DNA from: Semisulcospira habei
Lineage: Eukaryota; Mollusca; Gastropoda; Semisulcospiridae
DNA length: 64,000 bases
Reading direction: 5' to 3'
Assembly (NCBI GenBank): GCA_036245525.1
Contig: BTPG01000004.1
Coordinates: forward strand, 44,618,924 to 44,682,923
Shown here piece after piece: positions 1 through 11,113 of the stretch. The translations under genes and the position numbers were made by a program. The notes under the pieces are model-generated. The model saw nothing but the letters and a program-made list of their open reading frames with translations. It made no database searches and had not been told where the DNA came from. The first letter of the stretch is position 1; each line of letters begins with the position of its first letter.

Positions 1-120
1 AAGCTATTCTGGCATCACCCTTGAACTATCATGGTCGATCTGTGTCCTGCACTAGAGTGCAGTCTTCAGAGGACAACGGCAACCATTTGGGGATTTCGGT
101 GTTGGGGTAGAATGAGATAA
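1..120. repeat. Family A hairpin element, right part (cut by window edge)
   Basis: The right arm of the palindrome runs from the window start through CTTGAACTATCATGGTCGAT and then a long outer arm ending GGGTAGAATGAGATAA, a mutated TTAA terminus. The left arm lies outside the window. Confidence 0.85.
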
Positions 121-281
121 ATAACCGGTATTATTATCATTAGCAATGGGTATTGGAAAAGCTTGAGCAGGGGTAGGCATCAGTTGTTTTGGTAAAGGGT
201 CTGGGCCCACGTCATTGTATAAACGAGCCATTTGCAGTGCTTCTGCATGGTTTTGGTGTTGTTCCTGACCAGGCTAACTCC

Positions 282-506
282 TTAACCCCTTCACTGCCAG
301 CGGTCGCGAAATGCGCGTCTGAAATCACTGCACGCTGACCGACATTACGCGTGAAGAACCCAATGCAGCCGGGACCAAATTAGGTATAAAGAACATATGA
401 CAAACAAGAGACGTGAATCCTCATGAGCCCCCGCGACTGTGGGGGGGGCTCATGAGGGTTTATGTCTCTTGCAGATAGACATCTGTCGACCTTCCCCATC
501 AGTTAA
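282..506. repeat. Family B hairpin element
   Basis: It starts TTAACCCCTTCACTGCC. A hairpin core at 404-474 (CAAGAGACGTGAATCCTCAT and its complement) carries a G-rich loop. The right end appears to use the same TTAA (503-506) that opens the next family A copy, although this right terminus matches the family poorly. Confidence 0.75.
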
Positions 507-717
507 CTCATTCTACCCCAACACCGAAATCCCCAAATTTTTGCCGTTGTTCTCAGGAGACTGCATTGCAGTGCAGGACACAGATCGACCATGATAGTTC
601 AAGGGTGATGCCAGAATAGCTTGGCGCCCATAGGCGCCAAGCTATTCTGGCATCACCCTTGAACTATCATGGTCGATCCTTATCTTGCTGTGGTGGGCCT
701 GGGGTAGAAGGAGTTAA
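503..717. repeat. Family A hairpin element, full length (215 bp)
   Basis: The ends are TTAACTCATTCTACCCC and GGGGTAGAAGGAGTTAA. The central palindrome at 580-677 is nearly perfect with a GGCGCC centre. A long left arm and a short right arm match the family layout. Confidence 0.93.
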
Positions 718-946
718 TTCGGGGATTAAGGTCGGAGCAGACATCTCGACCCCAATCCGCAGCTCTGGGGAGACAGAAGTGAAAATCATAGAAGTAATTA
801 CTGCAGTGCGAAATTAACAGCAGCAGGAAACGAAGTAGTTTGATACTGTAATTTCCAACAAATAAAAAATACTGACCAGCAAAAAAAATGCGACATAATT
901 GGAATCCAATGATGCCACATTTCTATTGCTTGTCAGGGTGTTTGTG

Positions 947-1031
947 TGTGTGTGTTTGTTTGTTTGTTTGTTTGTTTGTTTGTTTTGTTTGTTTGTTTTT
1001 GGGGTTGTTGTTGTTTGTTTGTGGGTTTTTT
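947..1031 (+). repeat. Simple repeat (TTTG)n
   Basis: A GT-rich tract dominated by GTTT units. No gene is visible between 718 and 1100. Confidence 0.9.
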
Positions 1032-1103
1032 TTCACGTGTTAAACGAACGCACTAGTTCTAGCACTATATCACCACACTCCCCACCCCAAGCTGACCGTC
1101 GTA

Positions 1104-1240
1104 ATGTATTTTCACTATTTGTGTTACGTGAGTCATTGTCTAAAGCGTGCGCATGCGTGTGCGAGTTGTGAGTGCGCGCTTAGAGTTATAATTATTATAA
1201 GATACGCGCATTATAAATACCGTTATTATTATTATTATGT
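1104..1240 (+). mobile_element. 5'-truncated retroposon 3' tail with (ATT)n end
   Basis: The segment ends TATAAATACCGTTATTATTA. It matches, in opposite orientation, the insertion at 37366-37502, which has a 16-bp target duplication. The tail resembles the LINE end at 45.1-45.2 kb. No coding sequence remains. Confidence 0.65.
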
Positions 1241-1276
1241 TTCAAAAAGTTAATCTTGAAAATATCTTTATTTTCA

Positions 1277-1673
1277 GATTGCACAGTCCGACGCCGAAAG
1301 AGTGGCTAGTTCATACACAGTTTGACGCTGCTTTGGATTTGGTTGTGCACGACATCTTCAATAGTCTGACGCTTTGAAAATGGCCAGACGCTCTTGTGAC
1401 GCTAGTTTTCGACGTCATGTGTCCTGTAGTTTGACGCATTAAAAATCGACCAAAGTATTTCAGTGGACGCTTCTCTTCGCGTTGCTTCTACCTCAGGTGT
1501 GGACTGGACGCCTGAGAGGTAACGACCAGCGATTCACACGCATTTCGGCGCCTCTCTTCTCTTCAGTTCTGTGACATACTGTGGTGCTCAAAATGGCCGA
1601 CGCGCCGCATATTGTGAAACCTGTCTTAGTTTGAAATTCAGTGTAACAACCGTGTTTAATCTGACCGCTGAAA
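1277..1673 (+). promoter_or_regulatory. Probable 5' leader of the MAM-like gene, with two uORFs
   Basis: This repeat-poor stretch precedes the exon 1 start codon. A possible splice acceptor (TATCTTTATTTTCAG, ending 1276) suggests it may be a second, partly non-coding exon; otherwise it includes the promoter. Two short upstream ORFs, 1380-1442 (20 codons plus stop) and 1593-1634 (13 codons plus stop), both begin in the context AAAATGGCC, the same context as the main ATG at 1674. No clear TATA box is seen. Confidence 0.45.
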
Positions 1674-1866
1674 ATGGCCAAAGAACTGCTGGTTTTCGCG
1701 CTTCGACTCTCAGTGATTCTAACGTGCTTCGTTGTGACGCAAACTGTGAACGAGACGTTTGAGGACGAGCCGCCATACACGTTTAAAACGGCACTCCCGC
1801 CTCACAGTTTCTACCCGTCCACAGGGGAGGGGATGGTTAACGAAAATCATTTTCCCACTGGACAGG
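1674..1866 (+). CDS. Exon 1 of a secreted or membrane MAM-like protein (partial gene)
   Basis: The exon encodes 64 residues plus one base (phase 1). Residues 1-24 form a typical signal peptide: a charged start, a hydrophobic core (LLVFALRLSVILTCFVV), then TQT. The following segment is short and acidic or proline-rich (FEDEPPYTF) and ends NENHFPTGQ. The start sits in AAAATGGCC, with A at -3 and G at +4. The open frame runs past the GTAAGC donor at 1867 to a stop at 1914-1916, so it could also be read as a tiny 80-residue secreted ORF. Joining in phase to 48290-48545 gives HFPTGQGSYIAAS, which resembles the conserved DHT-TG-GSY stretch near the start of MAM domains (adhesion and protease-associated extracellular modules). 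The MAM assignment is an inference; the signal peptide and donor are seen directly. Confidence 0.65.
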
Positions 1867-1997
1867 GTAAGCGTTTACAAACCTCTTCGGGTTCTGTTTG
1901 CTTGATAACCGTGTGACGGGCTCCCGTTGTTGGTAACCCCTTTGCCCATTAAGCCAACGGCACTGTTCACAGTTGCAGTGGCTACATGCTCAAGGGG

Positions 1998-2211
1998 TTA
2001 ACACGTTTAGCTGTATGGATGAAATTTCCGGAAGTGATAGTTGACGAAGTAACATTTCAGGTCACAGATCGACTGTGATAGTTCAGGAGTGGTGCCAGAA
2101 TATTCTGGCACCACTCTTGAACTATCATGGTCGATCTGTTTTTTGGGGGTGTGTCAGGGCTTCTTCTTCTTCTTCTTCAGAGTTCCCGAGTGTCAGGGCT
2201 GAAAGGGTTAA
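1998..2211. repeat. Family A hairpin element (214 bp), short core
   Basis: Ends are TTAACACGTTTAGC and GGCTGAAAGGGTTAA. The core at 2066-2139 lacks the GGCGCC centre because the two arms meet at CCAGAATATTCTGG. A (TTC)n tract sits in the right arm. Confidence 0.8.
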
Positions 2212-2516
2212 ACTTTGTCAGGCTTTGCGTGGTCGAAAACCGTGTGACGTCCTGGCATTGTTTAGTAAATGCGACAATCTTTCGCTTTTAACGTCAGCTA
2301 AGAGAAATGTCGCAACTCTGATCTGGTCCCCGCATGAATTATCACGATCAGTCCAGGCAACGCGCCAGGTGAACAGGCACGACACTTGATCTGCCACGGT
2401 TGGTCCATTTTCGGCGATATCTGTTCACCACAACGTACTGAATTAAATAAGTCGATTCTTTCTAAAATGAAAAATCAGAAGGTGTTTTCTTTTCTAAAAT
2501 GAACGAAATAGGAAGG

Positions 2517-2556
<40 letters not shown>

Positions 2557-2865
2557 ACCACATGTCGTTACGCTGACATGCTGCACTTCGCTTGTTTAAT
2601 TGATCTACGATCATCGATAGCATTAGTTCGTTCGATTTTGTCTTTTTTATTTTATTTTATTTTATTTTTTATTGCTTTCTGTTCCACCTTTCGAAGAATG
2701 TGTAGCTTTTAAAACAAAAAGGTAAAAATTGAAAAAATAAATTTACCTCTGACGGGGAAAGATTAATGCTCAGGTCAGCCTTAGAACGACGCGCGCCACT
2801 ATACCGCGGTATCGGATATAACCCCTTCAGGTCTAAGGTTCGAACATGGGATGCCCGATGATGTC
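2212..2865. other. No gene seen; T37 tract and (TTTTA)n
   Basis: AT-rich spacer holding a run of about 37 T at 2518-2554 and a (TTTTA)n tract near 2645-2670. No exon-like frame or recognisable transposon was found. Confidence 0.6.
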
Positions 2866-2932
2866 CAGCCGTGCTGCGGACGGGCCAGCGAAGACGTCGG
2901 CCTGACGATCTTTTGCCTGATCGGCCGTGATG
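2866..2932. repeat. Family D element, degraded
   Basis: The order GTCCAGCCGTG, GGACGGGCC, GACGTCGGCC, GATCTTTTGCCTGAT follows the family D GC-rich hairpin with many substitutions. Confidence 0.55.
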
Positions 2933-3138
2933 TTGTTTGTTTTTGGTTGTTGTTTGTTTTTTCTCTCTTCACAAAATTGAACGCGGCAATAACGTGATCG
3001 CAAATTATAACGCGGTCTGACCTTATGGCTCAATGGTACCGCGATATACGGAGGGTGAGCTGTATCACTTATTTGCCATCTGACTTTCCTTCGTCCTCTC
3101 AATTCATTCCAGCCCTGATGCACAGCAAGAGATACATC

Positions 3139-3216
3139 AACAGTGATAGTTCAAGGGTGGTGCCAGAATAGCTTGGCGCCTGTAGGCGCCAAGCTATTCT
3201 GGCACTACCCTTGATC
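3139..3216. repeat. Family A hairpin core
   Basis: GTGATAGTTCAAGGGTGGTG and its complement surround GGCGCCTGTAGGCGCC. The right arm feeds into the tandem array that follows. Confidence 0.85.
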
Positions 3217-3570
3217 ATCATCTTATGAAGTAATGTCTCGTCTAAAACCAGCTACCGTGTGTACAACTTTGGGACATCACAGACGCCAAGCCACTCTGGC
3301 AACACCCTTGAATTATCATAGCTGATTTTTCTTATGAAGTAATGTGTAAGGATCTAAACTCGGCTATCGTATGTGAAACATTGCGACATCACAGACGTTA
3401 AGTTATTTTGGTAGCTGACGCCCCTTGAACTATCATGGTCCGTTTACCTTATGCGTAGTCTTATTACGACAAATTCTTATGTGAGGAAAATTGCTACGTT
3501 ACAGACGCCGGGCGGTTCAGGCACCACCCTCGGAAATCTCAAGACACATTTCATTTCATGGTCGATCTCT
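3186..3570 (+). repeat. Tandem array built from a half family A hairpin plus flank
   Basis: Four degenerate units of about 100-112 bp each join a stretch like TTATGAAGTAATGT...GACATCACAGACGCC to a right half-arm of family A (ending near 3220, 3330, 3444 and 3568). Units diverge increasingly to the right. Confidence 0.7.
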
Positions 3571-3869
3571 ATCAAGACCAACCTTAAAACATACCGTTTC
3601 CCTAAAGCTCACGCGTCTGTCCAGTCCTCAAGCTGCATTATTTTTGTACATTCGCTGACAATAGTCTTTAGTTGTTCTTCGTTTATCACTTTCTCTTATT
3701 ACATGTATTATGCCCCCACCCACCCACCCACCCTCCGCCCCCACCCCTCACCCCCCACCCCCCTTAGCCTTTGAGTTGTGTTTTGGCGTGTCGTTTTTGT
3801 TCCTCTATGTTTTTAAGACCTTAGAACCAACGTGATTAATGCTGGTCGTAAGTCTATTACCATGTACTA

Positions 3870-3971
3870 ACACGTAAGTATGCAACACGTTGGCCGCACA
3901 TGTAGTAACATGTTGTAACTTTAGTCGACGCGTCATGTTCGGTCGACCTAGCTTGAAGGTACCGTAGTGAC

Positions 3972-4023
<52 letters not shown>

Positions 4024-4420
4024 ACGTGCGCAGACTTCTAAGGACAAATATCAAGCCGGCATGATGGGAAGGTTGCGTAGAAATTCCCGACACTTCGTCA
4101 TTGTCTCACGCAAGGAGATGTAATCGGATAGTATGCAACATGGCGACAAATGCGTTCATTGAATGCTGCTTGATTTTTTTCTAAAAAAAAGATCGAAGAC
4201 GAAGAAGAACGACGTGTTAAGGTACATGGATGGTAACGATTCTTCTGTCTAATTATGAGACCGGCCTTGAGCATGATTTTTGTTTGCTTTGCTACATATG
4301 TGCAGGTGCAGAAAAAAAAAGAAAATCGTACCCTTTTCTTTTGCCATCTCATGCAGCCATTTGTCTTACCGCCCCCGCCCCTCCCCTCCCCCCCCCCTCC
4401 CCTCCCTCACTGTCCCACCT
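3870..4420 (+). repeat. Dispersed repeat X (inverted copy at 27.5-29.3 kb)
   Basis: Blocks such as GAGACCGGCCTTGAGCA and ATGTGCAGGTGCAGAAA recur in reverse orientation at 27550-27855 and 29076-29265. Position 3975-4021 is a run of about 47 A. The identity of the parent element is unknown. Confidence 0.7.
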
Positions 4421-4599
4421 CGCACAAACCTGCACTGTACAACAAAAGTATTCTTTCAACATTGCACGCTTAGAACATTACTTGACGTTTACATGCAAAT
4501 GCGTCATAATACGAACATTTCATTACGTAAAAGATTTCTGTGTATCTGGCTCGTGCGGTACTTGTTACCAGTGTGCTCTCGACATCCTGTCTTAAAATA

Positions 4600-5090
4600 G
4601 ACACTTTGAAAATACCATTTCAAACGCGCGCTAGGAGTCGACTTTTCGGTAGCGTTGCATACTTATAGTAATAGACTTCTGTGTTGGTTTATAGCGCTAT
4701 ATAAATGCTATCATCAACATCATCATCGTCATCATCATCATCATCATCATTATATCTCGCTGTAGTGCGTCAATGCTGAATGTTCCGCCAAAAAAAGAAA
4801 CCTTTCTTTGTATCAATGAGTAATGATCCTAACGTCACGGTTTTTGTTTTCTTCTTCTTTTTTTTTTTTTCTTTTTTTTTTTTTACACCAACAACTACAA
4901 AAATATCTCCGCAGGGGACATTTCGTTTGTCCTGTGAAGTGGCCACTTCACTGTCGTCTGTTTGCACCTGTTTTTACCTTGCACTGTGTTTTACCCTGGT
5001 AGCGTCGTAATCAGTTCAATTACTGTCGTTTCTGCTGCAAGCCAAACACAGCCGCATGTTGTTCAAACTGAATTAACTCACTCACTGCCG
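4600..5090 (+). other. No gene; retroposon-like tail with (ATC)n and T tracts
   Basis: TATAGCGCTATATAAATGCT followed by (ATC)n at 4690-4755 looks like a SINE or LINE 3' end. A T-rich tract follows at 4848-4885. No exon is apparent. Confidence 0.5.
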
Positions 5091-5191
5091 GCACTGACGC
5101 AGCGAGCAACACTCCCAAGAGGCAGAGATACTCCTGACTCCCTCTGCAGTCTCCGGGTCCCGTGAGAATCTGTCCTCTTAGTTCCTGTTGC

Positions 5192-5284
5192 TTAACCCCT
5201 TTGGCTGTCGGCAGCGCTTTTCGTCGAGGCGATTCCTGCAGGAATCGCCTCGACGAAAAGCGCTGCCGACAGCCAAAGGGTTAC
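5192..5284. repeat. Family C palindrome (93 bp)
   Basis: TTAACCCCTTTGGCTGTCGG at the left is mirrored by CCGACAGCCAAAGGGTTAC at the right. The arms pair almost perfectly around CCTGCAGG. Confidence 0.95.
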
Positions 5285-5375
5285 ACATTCCTTTGCCGGA
5301 GAGGTCTTTTCAACTGCTCAACAGTTAATAACTCTGCAATGGTTTCAGAGATACCATCTGTAGCCGCTGGAAGGG

Positions 5376-5563
5376 TTAACTCACGTAACGCCACGGGCGC
5401 ATTTACCAGGTTTTGGAGATGTTTCCTATCGACGATGTACCAGTTGCAGGAGATGGGTCCACCATGATAATTCAAGGGTAGTGCCAAGCTAATCTGGCAC
5501 TACCCTTGAATTATCATGGTCGATCCATCTCCTGCTGTAGTGCGTCGGGGCTAAATGGGTTGA
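5376..5563. repeat. Family A hairpin element, subfamily A2
   Basis: The core at 5453-5532 carries ATAATTCAAGGGTAGTGCCA, the A2 variant, with the GGCGCC centre lost. TTAA is present at 5376-5379; the right end GGGTTGA is mutated. Confidence 0.8.
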
Positions 5564-5715
5564 GAGTGCTTCTCTCTTGGTTATTTTCTTTTTGCATTTC
5601 ACACGCGTGGCCAGTCACCTGTATTGGTCTGAAAACAGCTCACCATCTGAACGTCGATCCGTCTAGCTTACTTGTTCGTGTGTAGTGCCTAGCGGACGAT
5701 TCTGTGTAGAGCGTC
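5500..5715 (+). repeat. Segment duplicated in inverse at 40.32-40.56 kb
   Basis: From the A2 core through TCACACGCGTGGCCAGTCAC to CTGAACGTCGATCCGTCTAG the sequence recurs reversed near 40320-40500. The hairpin element was therefore duplicated together with its flank. Confidence 0.7.
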
Positions 5716-6044
5716 GTGATTAAAACAGAAGTTACCATATTCTGACAAAGATGATGCTCGGTTGCTCGACGTGTGTGATGCAATACCGCTCGAGACTCAA
5801 CATTAACAAAGAGGTCGTTTCTATCGGAAAATTGTTCACTCGCTCGCTTCTCTCGGCAGAGTCACGGGAGAAGTCTTCAAAAGCCAGGTTCTGTTCTCGT
5901 GTTCCTGAAAAGTTTGCGTTTTCATCAAAGAGTATTTTGAGAACTACCCTTTGAAAAACCAGAAGAGATGAAACTTGGGCGCGTTGTTCAGAAAAGGGTG
6001 ACCGTTAAAGGGGAGGTGCGGTGGTGGTGGGGGGGGGGGGGTCA
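5716..6044. other. No gene seen
   Basis: Mixed-composition spacer ending in a G-rich tract near 6015-6040. The open frame at 5751-5954 has no recognisable domain, start context or splice signals. Confidence 0.5.
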
Positions 6045-6240
6045 TTAACTCATTAATCCTCAGGTTGAAATTATCATTTATTTTTAGATATCCTGCGAGG
6101 TCTACGTCACAGTTCTGGAGACAGATCGACCATGATAGTTCAAGGGTGGTGTCAGAATAGCTTGGCGCCTGTAGCTATTCTGACACCACCCTTGAACTAT
6201 CATGATCGATCCACGTCCTGTCGTAACATATCAGGGTTAA
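6045..6240. repeat. Family A hairpin element (196 bp)
   Basis: Ends are TTAACTCATTAATCC and TATCAGGGTTAA. The core at 6123-6212 has a shortened centre (GGCGCCTGTAGC). Confidence 0.88.
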
Positions 6241-6391
6241 TAAGTTACAGAGGGGTGCGGGTGGAGATGGAGTCGGTAGGGGGTGGGGTGGATGGGAAGT
6301 GGGGTTTCAGTATGAATGCTGACAGTGATAAGAAACGCAAGGGCCGGGTGGGGGGGGGGGGAGAGGGGGAGAGGGGGTGGGGGGCAGTCCA

Positions 6392-6858
6392 GTATGCGTG
6401 CTAAGAGTGACAGGAAAATGCTCTGCGTTGCACGGGAAGGAAAAATTGCGATCTTGTTTACTCTCGTACCTGTTAGGAAAAAAACCCAGGAAATATCGAT
6501 TTCAGGCACTATGCATATAACATCGGTGTAACCTATCGCCTTTGAAGGTAGAGACGCCTGCTTAACCCTATCACTGCAGAGAAAGCGTGAATGCGATCTA
6601 AATGCAAGAGGCATAGAGGGTGGAGGGGAGGCGGGGGGGGGGGGGGGAGCTGTCTAGTATGCGTGCTCAAAGTGACAGGAAAATGCTCTGCGTTGCACGG
6701 GAAGGAAAAAGTGCTATCTTGTTTACTTCTCGTACCCAGGCTGTTAGGAAAAACAGGAAAGATTGGTTTCAGGCAATCTGCATATTATAACAACGATGTA
6801 TCTCACCGCCTTTGAAGGTAGAGACGCCTGTTGAACCCATTCACTGCCGAGAAAGCGT
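6392..6858 (+). repeat. Direct duplication (265-bp period) with family B left ends and G tracts
   Basis: The block starting GTATGCGTGCT at 6392 recurs at 6657 and both run to GAGACGCCTG. Each is followed by a family B left end: TTAACCCTATCACTGCAGAG at 6562, which stops after GCATAGAGGG in a G tract, and TTGAACCCATTCACTGCC at 6831. Confidence 0.75.
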
Positions 6859-7072
6859 AATGATGTTTGTTCTTAGAGTGCTATAGAAAAGCGTTTCTTT
6901 TGCGAGATATTTGCCGGAAACGTTGCGCATTCTTGTATCAGATGGCCTGCACTTCAAGTATGGTGCTAGAATAGTTTCAGGCCGAAGCTTTGAGACACTG
7001 AGCCCAAAGGTCGGATTTACTATAGCTGGGAGCTAGCTGTCCTCTGAGGACTGCGTCGTTGTCCTGGAGAGA

Positions 7073-7168
7073 GATCGACCATGATAGTTCAAGGGTGGTG
7101 CCAGAATAGCTTGGCGCCTGGAGGCGCCAAGCTATTCTGGCACCACCCTTGAACTATCATGGTCGATC
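7073..7168. repeat. Family A hairpin core, near perfect
   Basis: A 96-bp palindrome from AGATCGACC to GGTCGATCT with loop GGCGCCTGGAGGCGCC. Outer TTAA ends are not preserved. No gene is seen in 7169-7490. Confidence 0.9.
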
Positions 7169-7489
7169 TAGATAGTGGTGTGATGTGTGCTCCGATGCCA
7201 AACGACTTATAACATGGCCTGATCTGTCCCAAGAACAGCAATTATTACAGTCCTCTGTGGACAACTCGGTAACTTAGTAAGTCTGAGTTTGTAAGTCCGA
7301 GGTTTGGGCTCAGCGTTATGAAGCTGCGACGCGTAGCTATCGGACGCGGACAAACTTGACTGGATAGCATGGATTGCACTTCCTTGCGCTCTACTGGTTA
7401 GCTACGGATGACAGTTCCTTGCGCTGCATAAATGCACGATCTACGAAGGCAAGTCGTGAAGCACGCCTTTGACACACGATGAGCGACAG

Positions 7490-8001
7490 CCAACTGCAAG
7501 AGGCATAGACCCTCATGCGCCCCCGCAATGCGGGGGCTCATGAGGGTCTATGACTCTTGCTGGCCTCATTAATAATCTCTGTCTTAGACAGGCGAGGTCA
7601 CTAGGGAGTGATTTTGCATTGGTTTCTGAGGCTCCTACTCCTAAACGCAATTGCTAGGGCTCAGGAGGGTCTATTCTTCTTACTGGCCTCATTAACCCAT
7701 TACATCCTGAGGCTGATTTTTTGTAATCTGCTTATTGTCCTATGAAGGCTACATCACAGATTAGGAGAGAGATCAACCATTTTAGTTCAAGGGTGGTGCC
7801 AGAATAGCTTGGCGCCTGAGGCGCCAAGCTATTCTGACACCACCCTTGATCTATCATAGTCAAACTAATTTCAAGCAGTAGTTTATCAGGATGAAAAGGG
7901 CTAATTAATATCTGTGTCGTAGGCAGACGAGATCATCCGGGAATGATTTTGCATTGGTTTCAGAGGCTCCTACTCCTAAACGCTGGCAGCGATGGAGTTA
8001 A
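7490..8001. repeat. Family B element with duplicated right arm, interrupted by family A
   Basis: The hairpin core is at 7496-7561. The right arm (ATTTTGCATTGGTTTC, GGCTCCTACTCCTAAACGC) occurs twice, at 7562-7655 and 7909-8001; the second copy ends GGCAGCGATGGAGTTAAC. A family A copy sits in the TTAA between them. Confidence 0.78.
7692..7908. repeat. Family A hairpin element inserted into family B
   Basis: Left end TTAACCCATTACATCC. The core at 7773-7862 is palindromic around GGCGCCTGAGGCGCC. The right end is GGGCTAATTAA. The other copy of the host arm at 7564-7575 (CTCATTAATAAT) shows the unoccupied TTAA. Confidence 0.85.
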
Positions 8002-8425
8002 CGTCTCACCCTATTTTATTCTGCGCTAAATTGGAGTATTTGTCTCCGAAAACTTTTTTTTTTTAAACAAGGAAATAATTTGTGAGTTTCTCTGATCACT
8101 TCCTGTTTCAATGCAGCTTTCCTAATTCGTTTCATCTGTTTTGTGCCGCCTAAGCTGGCTTAAACAGAAGCAATAAAAATGGTTACTAAGGTAGCAGACA
8201 CAGAAAGGGAGGAAAATGTAAAAGCTCTAAAAAGTTCCGACAGTTTTCCGAGAGGAATGTTACATTTCAATTTAGGGGAATAGTTTAAAAAATAAAAATA
8301 AACCCTCCAAAAAGAAAGGGCTCATTAAACTTTGTTCCTGCGTTGAAATTGCGTTACTTCCTCGAGTATACATTACCGTCTCAGAAAATTCTGACTTAAC
8401 AGATACAGCAAACTCCACCCAACTT
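8002..8425. other. No gene seen
   Basis: AT-rich spacer without a recognisable exon or transposon. Confidence 0.5.
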
Positions 8426-8429
8426 CAAG

Positions 8430-8497
8430 ATGCATAGATCCTTATGAGCTCCCGCAGTTGGGGGGCGGGGACTCATTAGGGTCCCTACCTCTTTTCT
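8430..8497. repeat. Family B hairpin, decayed
   Basis: CAAGATGCATAGATCCTTAT pairs with ATTAGGGTCCCTACCTCTT; the loop is G-rich. A (TTTA)n tract follows at 8499-8527. Confidence 0.75.
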
Positions 8498-8670
8498 CTT
8501 TATTTTATTTATTTATTTATTTATTTGTAATCTGCGCCAGTATGGAGGGTGGATGGTGCTATTAGTGGTAGAATCTGTACTGACTTCATGGCCCACTAGC
8601 AGTGACGAGGATAACACGGTCACTGCCAAAACTTTTTGCAGAGTGTGTTTCTGAACTCTTTGTTAACTCT

Positions 8671-8886
8671 TTAACTGCCAGGGCAAGGTGAACGCAACCC
8701 AGAGCTTGCAAGAGACGTAAACCCTCATGAGCCCCCGCAGTCGCGGGGGCTCATGAGGATTTATGTCTCTTGTTGTGTCCTTGCCTAACGTTGGTCCCGT
8801 CTCATGGGTGTTCTTCACGCGAACGTCGGTCAGTATGCAGTGGCTTCAGACGCGAAATCCGCGATCGTTGGCAGAGAAGGGGTTAA
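8671..8886. repeat. Family B hairpin element, full length (216 bp)
   Basis: TTAACTGCCAGGGCAAGG opens it and GGCAGAGAAGGGGTTAA closes it. The core at 8708-8773 has perfect CCCCCGC/GCGGGGG arms. Here the short arm is on the left and the long arm on the right. Confidence 0.9.
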
Positions 8887-9021
8887 TTCAAGGCCAAAAG
8901 ACCCCATGCGTCCAAGGAACGTGGACATTTCTGCCTCTTCTTCTTAAATGTTCATTCCTTCAGATGACGTTCTCGTTTTCTCGATGAAGGTTGCCGCCTT
9001 TCGGTGTCCCTCAATGCTGCC

Positions 9022-9493
9022 TTAAGGCCCTGCCACACTTGCCGGTTGTGCCCCGATTTTGAAGCCGATTCCGATCCGATTGCGATCGGATGACGTCATA
9101 TGTCCGATCCGATCGCAATCGGCTAGGAATCGGGTGTTTAGAAACTGCTCTATTTTGTAAGCTTCAACCAATCAGAGCGCGTCTCATGTCGTTTTAGTTT
9201 GCAAATGGCGGAAGATCAGTCAAGCACCTTCGTTGCCGATGTTTCGCCCGCCTCAGTCTTCCCGAATATGATGTAAAACTGCTGATAATGCAAGCACATC
9301 ATCATCACTGTCCAAACTAGCAGCTATTTCGCTGAACAGGTACGACCTTGATCTTCGATTCAAACCGGTCGGCTAAATAAAGTCGGGGAATGTGTGGCAG
9401 TGCACACGTTTTTGCAGTCCGGTCCGATCACACTCCGATTCGAAACTGCTCAAGAATCGGCCTCAAAATCGGGCATGTGTGGCGGGGCCTTAA
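9022..9493. mobile_element. TTAA-flanked 472-bp MITE (family I), copy 1
   Basis: TTAAGGCCCTGCCACACTTG at the left mirrors CATGTGTGGCGGGGCCTTAA at the right. Further inverted subterminal repeats contain GCCGATTCCGATCCGATTG. TTAA duplication and GGCCC ends suggest piggyBac-type mobilisation (inference). A second copy lies at 41.05 kb. Confidence 0.88.
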
Positions 9494-9537
9494 GAGCTTA
9501 ATTTTCGGGGGGTGGGGCATTGATTCCAACTGGGGTC

Positions 9538-9605
9538 AGCAATGGGCATAGATCCTCATGAGCCTCCGCAAGTGCGGGGATTCATGAGGATCTATGTCTC
9601 TTGCG
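9538..9605. repeat. Family B hairpin core
   Basis: GGGCATAGATCCTCATGAGC pairs with TCATGAGGATCTATGTCTCT around GCAAGTGCGG. Confidence 0.88.
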
Positions 9606-9606
9606 G

Positions 9607-9778
9607 TAGAGCCTTCTTCTTCTTCTTCTCCTGCGTTCGACTTTGCTCTGCTACACGGCTTCGAGTCTGGCTGTGACGTCATAAACTGGGCCATCATGTG
9701 GATATCAGCGGGAATTTCCCAGAGCTTTTAGTGTAGAATGTACCGTTCTCACCTTTTCTCGTCAGTGAAATGGTTGGC

Positions 9779-9814
<36 letters not shown>

Positions 9815-10215
9815 AAGATGGGATGAACCATAACCCACAAAGTCCCTTCCATATACGAGCTGCCCTCGCTGTCAGGGGTCTCTACCTTTCGTCTTTGACC
9901 TAATTCTGATGTTGAAATATCTCCTTTTGAAAAAGGCTAGCAGATCTGCCAATGCGCCACAGTGAATTCTAAAATGGGCGCAGTGCATACACGTCATTGG
10001 TTTGTGAAACGTCATTTATCATGAGGTATTTTGGGTTTTTACGTAATTTTATATTTAGCGTGATATGAGTTTCACTTTCGCTTCAAGACTTTAGAAAATG
10101 GTGACAAAACTAGAATTTCACAGTACGCTTTCAGTCTTATAATTTGTATGAAATCAGTTTGACTTTATCTAGCTACATGATACACTAAGTACACTGTATA
10201 CTCTTCTGAAAGCGC
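9607..10215. other. No gene; A tract
   Basis: A (TTC)n tract at 9612 and a run of about 32 A at 9782-9813 interrupt otherwise unremarkable sequence. Confidence 0.5.
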
Positions 10216-10219
10216 GTCG

Positions 10220-11113
<894 letters not shown>

